Positions 56,240 through 64,000 of a DNA stretch of 64,000 nt are shown in pieces. The DNA lies in contig NZ_LGUC01000001.1 in assembly GCF_001307315.1 (NCBI RefSeq), positions 2,108,001 through 2,172,000 of the forward strand, written 5' to 3'. The stretch is from Halolamina pelagica. Lineage in GTDB: Archaea; Halobacteriota; Halobacteria; Halobacteriales; Haloferacaceae. The position numbers and the translations under genes were made by a program. Every line of letters starts with the position of its first letter. Position 1 is the first letter of the stretch. Under the pieces are notes generated by a model, which was not told the DNA's origin, did not search any database, and saw nothing but the letters and a program-made list of their open reading frames with translations.

Positions 56240-56647
56240 CTACTCGTCGAACCGTCGTACACCCCGGCCCACTGCGAAGCCGGCGACGCCGACCGCGAGC
56301 GAGGAGAACGAACCCACGGCGAGGATCCACAGCGTCGCCTCGCCGGGGTCCCGGAGTTCGAACACGATCGCCGGGGCGTAGAAGCCGACGCCGACGCCCG
56401 CCGCGAGCGCGATGGAGACGAGGACGCCGCTGTTGACGTAGGCGCCGACCGCGGCGACGACGAGCATCACCGCCGCGACGACGCCGATCACGACCCCGTC
56501 GCTCGTCGTGATGCTGCCGAGGTAGCGGACGGGCAGGTGCGCGAACAGTGCGAGGAAGAACAACGCCCCGGCGACGCGGACGAACTGCGCCGACAGCGCC
56601 GGCTGCTCGCCGAACAGGAGCGTGTCGACGGTGTCCCGGGAGGGCAT
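56240..56647 (-). CDS. Small integral membrane protein
   Basis: A 135-residue protein with four hydrophobic segments (FVRVAGALFFLALFAHLPV; GVVIGVVAAVMLVVAAVGAY; GVLVSIALAAGVGVGFYAPA; LAVGSFSSLAVGVAGFAVG). Start at ATG 56645-56647; the longer upstream frame overlaps the next gene. Family not recognised. Confidence 0.65.
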   Translation of the reverse strand: MPSRDTVDTLLFGEQPALSAQFVRVAGALFFLALFAHLPVRYLGSITTSDGVVIGVVAAVMLVVAAVGAYVNSGVLVSIALAAGVGVGFYAPAIVFELRDPGEATLWILAVGSFSSLAVGVAGFAVGRGVRRFDE

Positions 56648-56699
56648 CGTCGGGCACGACGGCCGGCCGGTGGTTAGGCGTTTCGGGAGGCCGCTGTGG

Positions 56700-57122
56700 C
56701 TACCGCTCGCGTTCGACCGCCCGCTCGTCCCGGCGGGCGTACGCCTCGGCGTCCTCCATCGTCTCGGTCTCGAGTAGCTGATCGAGCTTGCGTTCGAACT
56801 GCGCCTCGCTGAGCTCGCCCTCCGCGTAGCGCCGACGCAGCGTCTCGAGCGGCGTCTCCTCACTCTCGCGCTGCTCGGTTTCGGACACGCCGTGGTCGTT
56901 TTCGCCGAGCCACTCCGCCCTGTCTTCCTCGTCGCCGAACAGGATGGCCGTCACCGGGACGAGCGCGACGTAGCCGACGAGCATCGCCGCCAGCCACCAG
57001 CTCTGGCCGGTGAACATCGCCCCCAGCCAGATCGCGGTGACGAGCGTGCTCACGATGCCCGTCGCGTTCTCCCGGAGTCGATGACCGAGCGAGTCCCGTT
57101 CGCTGCCGCCGGCGTCGCGCAT
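56700..57122 (-). CDS. SHOCT-domain membrane protein
   Basis: A 140-residue protein. Two membrane segments (ENATGIVSTLVTAIWLGAMF; WLAAMLVGYVALVPVTAILF) are followed by a C-terminal SHOCT motif (TPLETLRRRYAEGELSEAQF). SHOCT is a short oligomerisation-type domain common in haloarchaeal membrane proteins. Role unknown. Confidence 0.78.
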   Translation of the reverse strand: MRDAGGSERDSLGHRLRENATGIVSTLVTAIWLGAMFTGQSWWLAAMLVGYVALVPVTAILFGDEEDRAEWLGENDHGVSETEQRESEETPLETLRRRYAEGELSEAQFERKLDQLLETETMEDAEAYARRDERAVERER

Positions 57123-57162
57123 ACGCGTGCCGTTCGGCTACGTTGACAAAAATGCCACCCCT

Positions 57163-58844
57163 TCAGAGCCGCTTGGAGACGTACGGACCGTCCTGGTGGT
57201 AGCCCAACTTCTCGCGGTAGTACTCCCGGACGCCGATGCCGGAGATGATGCTCAGCTTCCCGTAGCCGGCCTCGCGAGCCTGGCGCTCGGCCTCCCTCAC
57301 CAGTCGCTTGCCGTAGCCGCGGTGCTGCCACTCCTTCCCGTCGTCGTCGTCCCCGCTGCCGTCGAAGGTGGCTTCGGAGCCGTAGACGTGGAGTTCGCGG
57401 ACCAGCGCCGCGTCCGTCAGCTCCCGTCGGACCGGATCGTTCGGGAACCGCAGCCGACAGAAGCCGATCAGGAGGTCCCGAACGGGGTCCTCGAAGGAGA
57501 TGAAGCGCTCGGTGCCGCCGGCGGCCTCGTACTCCATCGTGTCCAGCGTGATCTCCGCCGGGTCGGGGTCGGCGTCGTTGTGGCCGACCTCGCGGGCGCG
57601 GATGTCGCGGATCTCGTACCCCTTCTCCTCGGCGCGCTGCTGGGCGAGCTGGCGGAGGTTCGACTTCCAGACGCCGCCCTCGATGAAGTCCGCCGGGATG
57701 TCCCGCTGGACCCGCTGGAGCCGGCAGTACTTCGGGATCTCGTTCATCGCGTCGGCGACCACGTCGGCGGCGGTCTCGTTGTCCAGCGGCTCGAAGTCCT
57801 CGCGCTTCCACATGTCGTAGACGCGGGTGCCCTCAACGACCAGCGTGGGGTAGATCTTGAGGTAGTCCGGGCGCCACTGCGGCGAGTCGAACAGCTGGCG
57901 GAAGTCCTCGCGGCACATCTCCTGGCTCATGCCGGGCTGGCCCGGCATCATGTGGAAGCCGACCTTGAACGCCGAATCTCGCAGGCGTCGGTTGGCGTCG
58001 ATGGAGGCCTGGGTGCCGTGCCCGCGGTGCATCTCGCGGTTGATGCGCTCGTAGGTGGTCTGGACGCCGACCTCGACTTTCGTGCCGCCGAGATCCAGCA
58101 TGCGGTTGATCTGTTCGGGGTCACACCAGTCGGGCTTGGTCTCGAACGTGATGCCCGTCACCCGGATGTCGCCGGTCTCGTTCCGCGCGATCACGTCTTC
58201 GAGGTACTCGAACTCCTGCTCGTCGGGCGACTGAGCGAAGCTCTCGGTCTGGCTGGGGTTCGGATCGGCGTCGAGGTCGTACTCGTTCATCGCCTGCAGC
58301 GCCCGCTTGACGAACCACTCCTGGTAGTCGTGGCTCCGGGCGGTCATCGTGCCGCCCATCAGGATCAGTTCGGCCTTGTCGACGGGGTGGCCGATCGCCC
58401 GGAGCTGTTCGAGCCGCAGGGTCACCTGCCCGTACGGGTCGTAGTCGTTCTGCTCGCCGCGGGCCGCCGCGGGCTCGTGGCCGGTGTAGGACTGCGCGGA
58501 GGAGAACTCGGAGGCGGGGCCGCCGGGGCAGTAGAGACACTTCCCGTGCGGGCAGAGGTGTGGCGAGGTCATGATCGCGATCGGCGAGACGCCGGAGGCG
58601 GTCCGAACCGGCTTGCGCCGGACGACCGACTTGACCTCCTCGCGCCACTCGTCGGGCGCGTAGCTGAGGATGTCCCCGTTGGTGGGCACCTTCGGCGCGC
58701 CGGTGTCGCTGCAGACCTCCCGCTTGGCGGCTTCGAGGTCGTCGCGTTCGAGGCCGTCCTCGATGATGCGGCGACAGAGCTCTTCGCAGGCGTCGACGAA
58801 CGCGGGGGGTCGCCGTTTTCGGTTTCTGCGGCGTCCGTGCTCAT
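57163..58844 (-). CDS. elp3: Elp3, tRNA U34 carboxymethyl synthase (one apparent single-base deletion)
   Basis: The repaired product is 560 residues. The radical-SAM core has the cluster motif CPHGKCLYCPGG, then GGTMTARSHDYQEWFVKRAL and GVQTTYERINREMHRGH. The C-terminal GNAT acetyl-CoA domain has EWQHRGYGKRLVREAERQ. It modifies wobble uridine of tRNA. A missing C at 58804-58809 (minus strand ENGDPP|AFVDACEEL) separates the first 12 codons, so the start at ATG 58842-58844 (MSTDAAETENGD) would be missed. Catalytic domains are uninterrupted. Confidence 0.93.
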
Positions 58845-59315
58845 TATCGGTGTGTGGGTGGGTTTCGGGGTTAAGGGTTGCGAGCGAGGGAGGTAACCGT
58901 CGTGACCGGAGAGAACGACGGAAACCCCCTCGTTAGGCGAGCGGGGAACGCAGTGACCCGCGAGTTGCGGGGCGTCGCGGGAGAACATGAGGAAACGAAG
59001 CGATGGGGGAACCGTCTCGAAAAGCGAACGGCAAATCCGGCCGAGTTCGCTCAGAGACAGCTACTGTGAACACGACCGCGGAGTGAGCATGACCACTTGT
59101 GACCGCAACCGCTCCGCACAGCCCTCACACCTCCCCGGCCGACTCGCTCCCTTACGGTCGCTCGTCCCTCGGGCTGAGGGGTGGGGAGTCGGCGCTGTGC
59201 CGGGCCTCGTGCCCAGCCCCTGCGGTCGCAAGTGGCCAACGGACGAGATGCCGTTGCCGTCGCTGTCCACGGTGTGAGTTCCGCAACCGCGAAAACCGGA
59301 ACCGAAGGAGACGCG
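58845..59315. other. 471-bp gene-free interval before elp3
   Basis: No convincing coding sequence. The elp3 promoter should lie near 58870-58900. The DNA contains patchwork pieces such as GAACGCAGTGACC and GAAACGAAGCGATG, of a type often seen in non-coding haloarchaeal spacers. A 69-codon open frame (59061-59270, minus) lacks recognisable features. Confidence 0.45.
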
Positions 59316-61513
59316 CTATCGGTCGAACTGCTCGACGACGGCGCCGACGACCGCGATCTCGACCTCCTCACGTGCGCCCGAGAGGAACTCGATGCGCCCC
59401 TCGCGCAGGCCAGCGGCCGTGAGGCCGGCGTCCGGCGCGTTCGAGGCGGCCTCGCGGGCGACCTCGCGGAGATCGAGGTCCGTGTCCGCGCGGACCCACA
59501 GCTCGTCCATCGCGACACCGATCGTCACGTCCGCGTCGCCGCGGCGGTGGAGCTCGTCCAGCAGGAGCGAGCTCGGGGGAAGTCGTACTTGTGGGTGTAC
59601 TCCTCGGTGTCGAGCACCGCCACGTCGACGCCGCCGCTCTCGCTCCGCTCGAGGTTGGCCTGGGCGGTCTCGACTTCGGTGTCCATCTTCTCCCGGAACT
59701 GGGTGGCGATGTGGCCCGCCAGCGTCTCGCTCTCGGCGGCGTCCTCGGGCGCGCCGGCGGCGACGGCCTCGGGGCTCTCGCCGAACAGCAGGTCGCCGAC
59801 CAGTTCGCGCTTCTCGTCGTAGGACTGGTAGAACGCCTCCAGCGCGATCGCCTCGCGCAGTTCCGTCACGGCCTCCTCGTCGAAGCCGGCTTCGCGGGCC
59901 GCATCGAGGTAGGACTCGGGCGTGTTCTCCCAGTAGCTGACTGCCGGCAGGTGGGCGATCTCCTCGCGGATCTCCGGGGCGACCGTCGTCGCCACCGACG
60001 ACGCGAGCGCGCCGGTCGAGAGGCCGTCGGCCGTCGGGTTGACCAGTACGTCCGCGGCGTCGGCGATCTCCGGATCCGCCGGCGTGGCGTCGACGACGAC
60101 GCGGTCAGCGCCGTAGATCCCCAGCATCTCCAGGCCGTCCTCGCTCTCCACGGTGGAGGCGGTGCCGGCCAGCACCACGAGCGGCAGCTTCTCGTCGTGC
60201 CGGTCGCGGTCCTGCAGCATGCTGGTCACGTCGTTGGTCGCGTCGTTCATCTCGTACACCGCCTCCTCCAGCGGGCGGCGGTTCACGTAGTGGTACTCGG
60301 CGTCGCTCTCGGCGTGCTCCTCGCGGACCATCGGGAGGATCGCGCGTTCGAGCGCCACGCCGGCGACGTAGCCGTCGGCGGTCGCGGCGTGGCGGACGAC
60401 GATCGGCCGTGACTCGAGCACCGCACGCCGGATCGCCTCCGCGGCATCGAGAAGCGTCTCCTCGGCGCCGGCGACCGACTCGTCGTCGGCGACCAGCGTC
60501 GCCTCGTCCGGGCGGGCGCGCTCGGTCATCGCTTCGGCCAGCCGTCGTTCCACGGCCTCGCGCTCCTCACCGGACAGGGCGACCAGCGCCTCGGTTTCGA
60601 CCTGGAGCTCCTCGCGGCGGATCTCGACCTCGCCGTCGAGGCGGACGATGTCGCCGACCTCGATCTCGGGGTAGGCGCGCACGCCGGCCTCGACGAACGC
60701 GGCGCAGTCGACCACGCCGGTCTCGTCGCGGAGTTCGAACACGGTCGGCCCGCCGGTCTGTCGCGCGCTGACGACCTCGCCCTCGATACGGACGTTCTCG
60801 CCGACGCGGTCGGAGAGCTCGCCGATGTCGCGGCGCGTCACCGACTCCGCGTCGGCTGCCGTGGGTTCCTCGGCTGCGTCGTCGTCGGTATCAGCTTCCT
60901 CTTCGGTCGTGTCAACTTCCTCGTCGCCCGCGTCGGTCGCCGACTGGTCGGTGTCGTCGGAGGTTTCGGACGGCGCGGACTCAGTCGCCGCAGCCCCGGC
61001 GCCGCTGCCGTCGGTCTCTGTCGACGCGGCGGACGCCGGCTCCGAGGTGGACGGTGCGACGTCCCGCTCACGCCCGTTTCCCTCTTCGGCCTCCTCGCCG
61101 TCGGCCGCCTCACTCCCGTTTCCCTCTTCGTCCTCCTCGGGGAGCAGCTCCTCGGTGCCGTCCTGGATGAGCGAGCCGCGGAACTCGCGGTCGGCCTGTC
61201 GGATGGAGGTCGTCAGGTCGACGTTCCCGTTGTCGCGAACGTTCTTGACCTGGACGAACACGGTGTCGCCCGCCTCCCAGTCGAGGCTCTCGAGACGCTT
61301 CTCGAGTTCGGAACGGTGGAGCAGCCCCGTGACGCTCGGGGAGAGGTCGATGAACACGCCGAAATCGGCGTAGCCGTCGACGACGCCGCGGTAGAAGCGG
61401 TTCTCGACGAGCTGGTCCGGGCTGTCGCCCCGGAACTGGAAAACGACGTCCTCTTCGTGTGACTGGCAGATGTGGCCCTCGGTATCGGCGCCACAGATGA
61501 TACAGTTACCCAT
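59316..61513 (-). CDS. RecJ-like DHH-family nucleic-acid-binding protein, COG1107 type (one apparent single-base deletion)
   Basis: The repaired product is 732 residues. Domains in order: a small zinc motif (C4, C7, C16, H19), an S1 RNA-binding domain (about 30-110, YADFGVFIDLSPSVTGLLHR), a very acidic linker (about 121-225), an OB fold (230-315, NVRIEGEVVSARQTGGPTVF), then a DHH/RecJ-like phosphoesterase region (VVRHAATADGYVAGVALERA; VVVDATPADPEIADAADVLV). The usual DHH triad is altered, so catalysis is uncertain. Missing base at G5 59575-59579 (YDFP|PSSLLLDELH). Confidence 0.83.
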
Positions 61514-61583
61514 TTGTGAGAAACCACACGGTCCGCCCTAAAGGCGTTGTCGAAAGCTACTGCGAGCCGCGAGTGACGCCGAC

Positions 61584-62186
61584 TCAGAGCCCCGCGGCCG
61601 CAAAGCCGCCGTACCCGTAGCCGAACACCAGCACCGCCGGCAGCGCCGCCGCCACCGCCGCCCGCGGAATGCTGGTCCGGTGGCGCACCGAGGTGCCGAC
61701 GACAAGCAGGGCGGTTCCGTACAGACAGCACACCACCCGCAGCGTCGGCGACGGCACCGCGGTCAGCAGGCAAGGGGCGGTCGCGTACGCGATCACCTGC
61801 ACCGTCTCGCTCACGCCGCCACGGTCGGGGGCGACCAGCGTCAGCCCGATCGTCTCGATCGCCGCCGAGAAGTGAAACGTCGCCGGGGCGAGAAAGAGGC
61901 CGACGATCAGCAGCACCAACACGGCCTGCAACAGCGGGGACTCGGGCACGAACGTCGGCGTGACGTCGACGCTCTCGAACGTCGGGAGATCGCCCGTCGC
62001 CAGTCGGCCGCCGACGGCGGCCAGCGCCACGAGCACGCCGAACACCAGCCCCGGCGCCTGATCGGCGGGGGCGATCCCGTTCCGGAAGAACCGCTTCGGG
62101 CGCACGAGCACCTCCGCCCACGCGCGAGCGAGCGCTCGCGGCCCGCGGTCGCGTCCCCCCTCGGGGTCGGCAACCCACTGTGTCAC
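61584..62186 (-). CDS. Yip1-domain integral membrane protein
   Basis: A 200-residue protein starting at GTG 62184-62186 (VTQWVADPEGGRDRGPRALA). The N-terminal ALARAWAEVLVRPKRFFRNG is the pattern of haloarchaeal YIP1-family proteins, followed by about five membrane segments. Role unknown. The start was chosen because longer frames overlap tdk. Confidence 0.78.
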   Translation of the reverse strand: MTQWVADPEGGRDRGPRALARAWAEVLVRPKRFFRNGIAPADQAPGLVFGVLVALAAVGGRLATGDLPTFESVDVTPTFVPESPLLQAVLVLLIVGLFLAPATFHFSAAIETIGLTLVAPDRGGVSETVQVIAYATAPCLLTAVPSPTLRVVCCLYGTALLVVGTSVRHRTSIPRAAVAAALPAVLVFGYGYGGFAAAGL

Positions 62187-62211
62187 TGTCGGCGCACCTC
62201 GATTCCGTGCA

Positions 62212-62799
62212 TCAGTCGGTCCTGAGCGTGTGACAGCTGCGGCAGCGTGCCTCGTAGGACTCGTCGGCGCCGACGACGATCGTCTCGTCGTCGACATGGG
62301 CGGGCTCGCCGTCGACCAGCCGCTGGTTCCGGGTCGCCGGCTCGCCACAGACGGTGCAGATCGCCTGGAGCTTGTCGACGTACTCCGCGATCGCCATCAG
62401 CTCCGGCAGCGGCGTGAACGGCTCGCCCCGGTACGTGATGTCGGTGCCCGAGACGATGACGCGCCGGCCGTCGTTGGCGAGCACGTTGCAGACGTTGACC
62501 AGGTCCCGGTCGAAGAAGTTCGCCTCGTCGATGGCGACGACCTCCTCGCCGTTGAGGTAGTCCTGTAACTCCCAGACGCCGTCGCCGTCGTTGTCGATGA
62601 CCTGTGCCTCCCACTGCCGCCCCTCGTGGGAGCCGATGGTGGTCTTGCCGTACCGGTCATCGATGGCGGGGGTGAACGCGGCGACGCTCTGGCCGGCGAT
62701 CTCCGCCCGTCGGAGCCGCCGCAACAGCTCCTCGGTCTTCCCCGAGAACATCGAGCCGGTGACCACCTCGACGAAGCCGCTCCCGGTGATCTCGTGCAT
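62212..62799 (-). CDS. tdk: Thymidine kinase
   Basis: A 195-residue type II thymidine kinase that phosphorylates thymidine in salvage. P-loop GSMFSGKTEELLRRLRR, Walker B-like VVAIDEANFFD, and two zinc-binding pairs (CTVC, CRSC) in the lasso region are all present. Length and motif order are normal. Start at ATG 62797-62799. Confidence 0.95.
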   Translation of the reverse strand: MHEITGSGFVEVVTGSMFSGKTEELLRRLRRAEIAGQSVAAFTPAIDDRYGKTTIGSHEGRQWEAQVIDNDGDGVWELQDYLNGEEVVAIDEANFFDRDLVNVCNVLANDGRRVIVSGTDITYRGEPFTPLPELMAIAEYVDKLQAICTVCGEPATRNQRLVDGEPAHVDDETIVVGADESYEARCRSCHTLRTD

Positions 62800-62870
62800 A
62801 CTGGGACCGGGGAGGGGAGGGGTAAAGGGTTGCTGAAGCGGGCCCGCGGATCGTCGCACCGGGACGACTG

Positions 62871-63632
62871 TCAGCCGTCGCCGCGGATCGTCGTCCCCGG
62901 CCCGTCGCCGGCCAAGAACGCCCCGATGTCGTCGGGGCCGAACACCGACGCCGGCGCACCGAGATCCAGCAGCTCCCGCACTTTCGCGGCCATCCCGCCG
63001 GTCACGTCCTCGCCGGCGTCGCTGCCGCCGAGGGCGTCCGCGGTGTCCTCGTACGCCGTGATCTCGGGGATCACCTCCTCGTCCGTGTCGAGCACGCCCG
63101 GCACCGTCGAACAGAGTCCGACGCGCTCCGCGGAGAGGGAGGCCGCGGCCGTGGTGACGATCTCGTCGCCCGAGAGCACCGTCACGCCCTCGCCCTCGGT
63201 CGCGATCACGTCGCCGTGCAGCACCGGGACGAACCCCTCGCCGAGCATCGTCGCCGCCTGGGACAGCGGCAGGTCGAGGCCGCCGTCTGCGTTGCGGGCG
63301 CCCGCCGAGAGCGGGTGGACCGGCAGCGCGGGCACGCCCCGGTCGTGGAGCCGCGAGAGCACGAACTGGTTGAGCGTCTTCATCGCGCCGTGGATCGCGA
63401 CGGCGTCGGCGGCGGCGTCGGTGCCCTCCGTCGTCGTCACGCCCGCCGCACTGGCGTGGTGGTGGCCGAAGCTCCCGCCGCCGTGGACCAAGATCAGGTC
63501 GGACACGTCGCCGCACTCCATCGCCGCCGCGACGGCGTCGGCTGCGGCGTCCAGCGCGTCGCCGTCGAGCGTCTCCGCGCGGTCCTTCTCGGTGATGACT
63601 GAGCCGCCGAGTTTGAGGATCGTCGGCGTCAT
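62871..63632 (-). CDS. ipk: Isopentenyl phosphate kinase
   Basis: A 253-residue amino-acid-kinase-fold enzyme that phosphorylates isopentenyl phosphate to IPP in the archaeal mevalonate route. Motifs are ILKLGGSVITEKDR, the catalytic-His region HGGGSFGHHHASAAG, VLHGDVI and VTGGMAAKVRELLDLGA. It overlaps the mevalonate kinase gene by ATGA, so the two lipid-precursor enzymes are co-translated. Confidence 0.94.
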   Translation of the reverse strand: MTPTILKLGGSVITEKDRAETLDGDALDAAADAVAAAMECGDVSDLILVHGGGSFGHHHASAAGVTTTEGTDAAADAVAIHGAMKTLNQFVLSRLHDRGVPALPVHPLSAGARNADGGLDLPLSQAATMLGEGFVPVLHGDVIATEGEGVTVLSGDEIVTTAAASLSAERVGLCSTVPGVLDTDEEVIPEITAYEDTADALGGSDAGEDVTGGMAAKVRELLDLGAPASVFGPDDIGAFLAGDGPGTTIRGDG

Positions 63633-64000
63633 TCCTCCGCGCGCACCCCCTCGGTCGCGAGTTCGGCCCGGAACGTCTGGTCACAGCCCGGCGAGTACTC
63701 CAGCGCGCGCCGAGTGGCCTGCCCCTCGTCGAGTGCGACAATACAGCCGCCGCCGCCCGCGCCCGTGAGCTTCGCGCCCGTAGCGTCGGCCTCGCGGGCA
63801 GTCCAGACCATCCGGTCCAGCGAGCGCGAGGAAACGCCCAGCGCGGACAGCAGTCCGTGGTTGAAGTCCATCAGGTCGCCGAGCTCCTCGAGCAGCACCG
63901 GGCCGGGATCTCCGTCGGGGTCGGCCGCCGCCAGCAGCTGCTCCCCCTCCCGGGTGAGGTCGCCGATGGTCTCGACGGTGTCGGCGGCGAAGCCGTACTC
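63629..64000 (-). CDS. mvk: Mevalonate kinase (C-terminal part)
   Basis: The last 123 codons; the gene continues beyond the right edge. The GHMP-kinase C-terminal motif DATGAKLTGAGGGGCIVALD is present, and LMDFNHGLLSALGVSSRSLD is typical of mevalonate kinase. It phosphorylates mevalonate for isoprenoid lipids. The stop overlaps the ipk start. Confidence 0.92.
   Translation of the reverse strand, partial: EYGFAADTVETIGDLTREGEQLLAAADPDGDPGPVLLEELGDLMDFNHGLLSALGVSSRSLDRMVWTAREADATGAKLTGAGGGGCIVALDEGQATRRALEYSPGCDQTFRAELATEGVRAEE

Noticed and set aside
59061-59270. 69-codon minus-strand gene
   Set aside because: No Shine-Dalgarno sequence, no recognisable features, atypical basic composition for a haloarchaeal protein.
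1-64000. tRNA or rRNA genes, transposases, phage genes
   Set aside because: I looked through the intergenic stretches and the gene list and found no sequence with the needed features; small RNAs cannot be excluded by eye.

Overview
The window is chromosomal DNA from a high-GC haloarchaeon (class Halobacteria). Proteins are acidic and Asp/Glu-rich. The genes include CDC48, RadB, S8e, Pelota, archaeal Elp3, isopentenyl phosphate kinase, the archaeal pterin enzyme MptE and a PccB/PccX pair. Many exported proteins carry twin-arginine signals. I could not assign a genus. I saw no rRNA, tRNA, CRISPR array, transposase or prophage. The DNA is gene-dense, with many ATGA or GTGA stop/start overlaps.

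Layout. 1-7.4 kb: radB (partial), a small membrane protein, larC, cdc48, a lipoprotein, an aldo/keto reductase. 6.7-13.2 kb: the phosphate operon pstS-pstC-pstA-pstB-phoU with a divergent AbrB-PhoU regulator. 13.4-23.8 kb: the most unusual region. It holds a SipW/Sec11-type signal peptidase, four TasA/camelysin-like exported proteins (two with a von Willebrand A domain inside the TasA-like fold), a sequon-dense mucin-like protein, two DUF7344 regulators, an orphan zinc-ribbon membrane protein and, just beyond, a TatA. 24-27.4 kb: S8e, DUF2240, 5-formyl-THF cyclo-ligase, MscS. 27.5-30.9 kb: hemH, hemG and convergent hemE. 31-38 kb: DUF2270, birA, pccB-pccX, MOSC protein, HD hydrolase, threonine synthase. 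38.1-40.5 kb: a type IIG-like methylase with degenerate motifs. 40.7-45 kb: MoxR-DUF58-transglutaminase operon. 45-51 kb: wHTH regulator, subtilase-like protein, DUF6293 (HFX_2341-like) regulator, penicillin acylase. 50.7-56.2 kb: Pelota, a long-linker hypothetical, MptE, RqcH. 56.2-64 kb: small membrane proteins, Elp3, RecJ-like DHH protein, Yip1-like protein, thymidine kinase, isopentenyl phosphate kinase and mevalonate kinase (partial).

Sequence quality matters for every reader. At 24 places in 17 genes the reading frame is lost by exactly one missing base, always in a run of G or C. Adding one G or C restores the family-typical protein each time. The affected genes include ones expected to be essential (cdc48, elp3, hemE, hemH, thrC). 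I therefore treat them as intact genes with probable homopolymer sequencing errors, and give coordinates for the whole repaired gene.

The best candidate for a little-described system is the 13.4-21.0 kb surface locus. It looks like a self-contained export and assembly unit: a dedicated signal peptidase, several TasA-like substrates that also carry Tat motifs, vWA adhesion or assembly modules, and a heavily N-glycosylated partner, flanked by membrane-bound winged-helix regulators.
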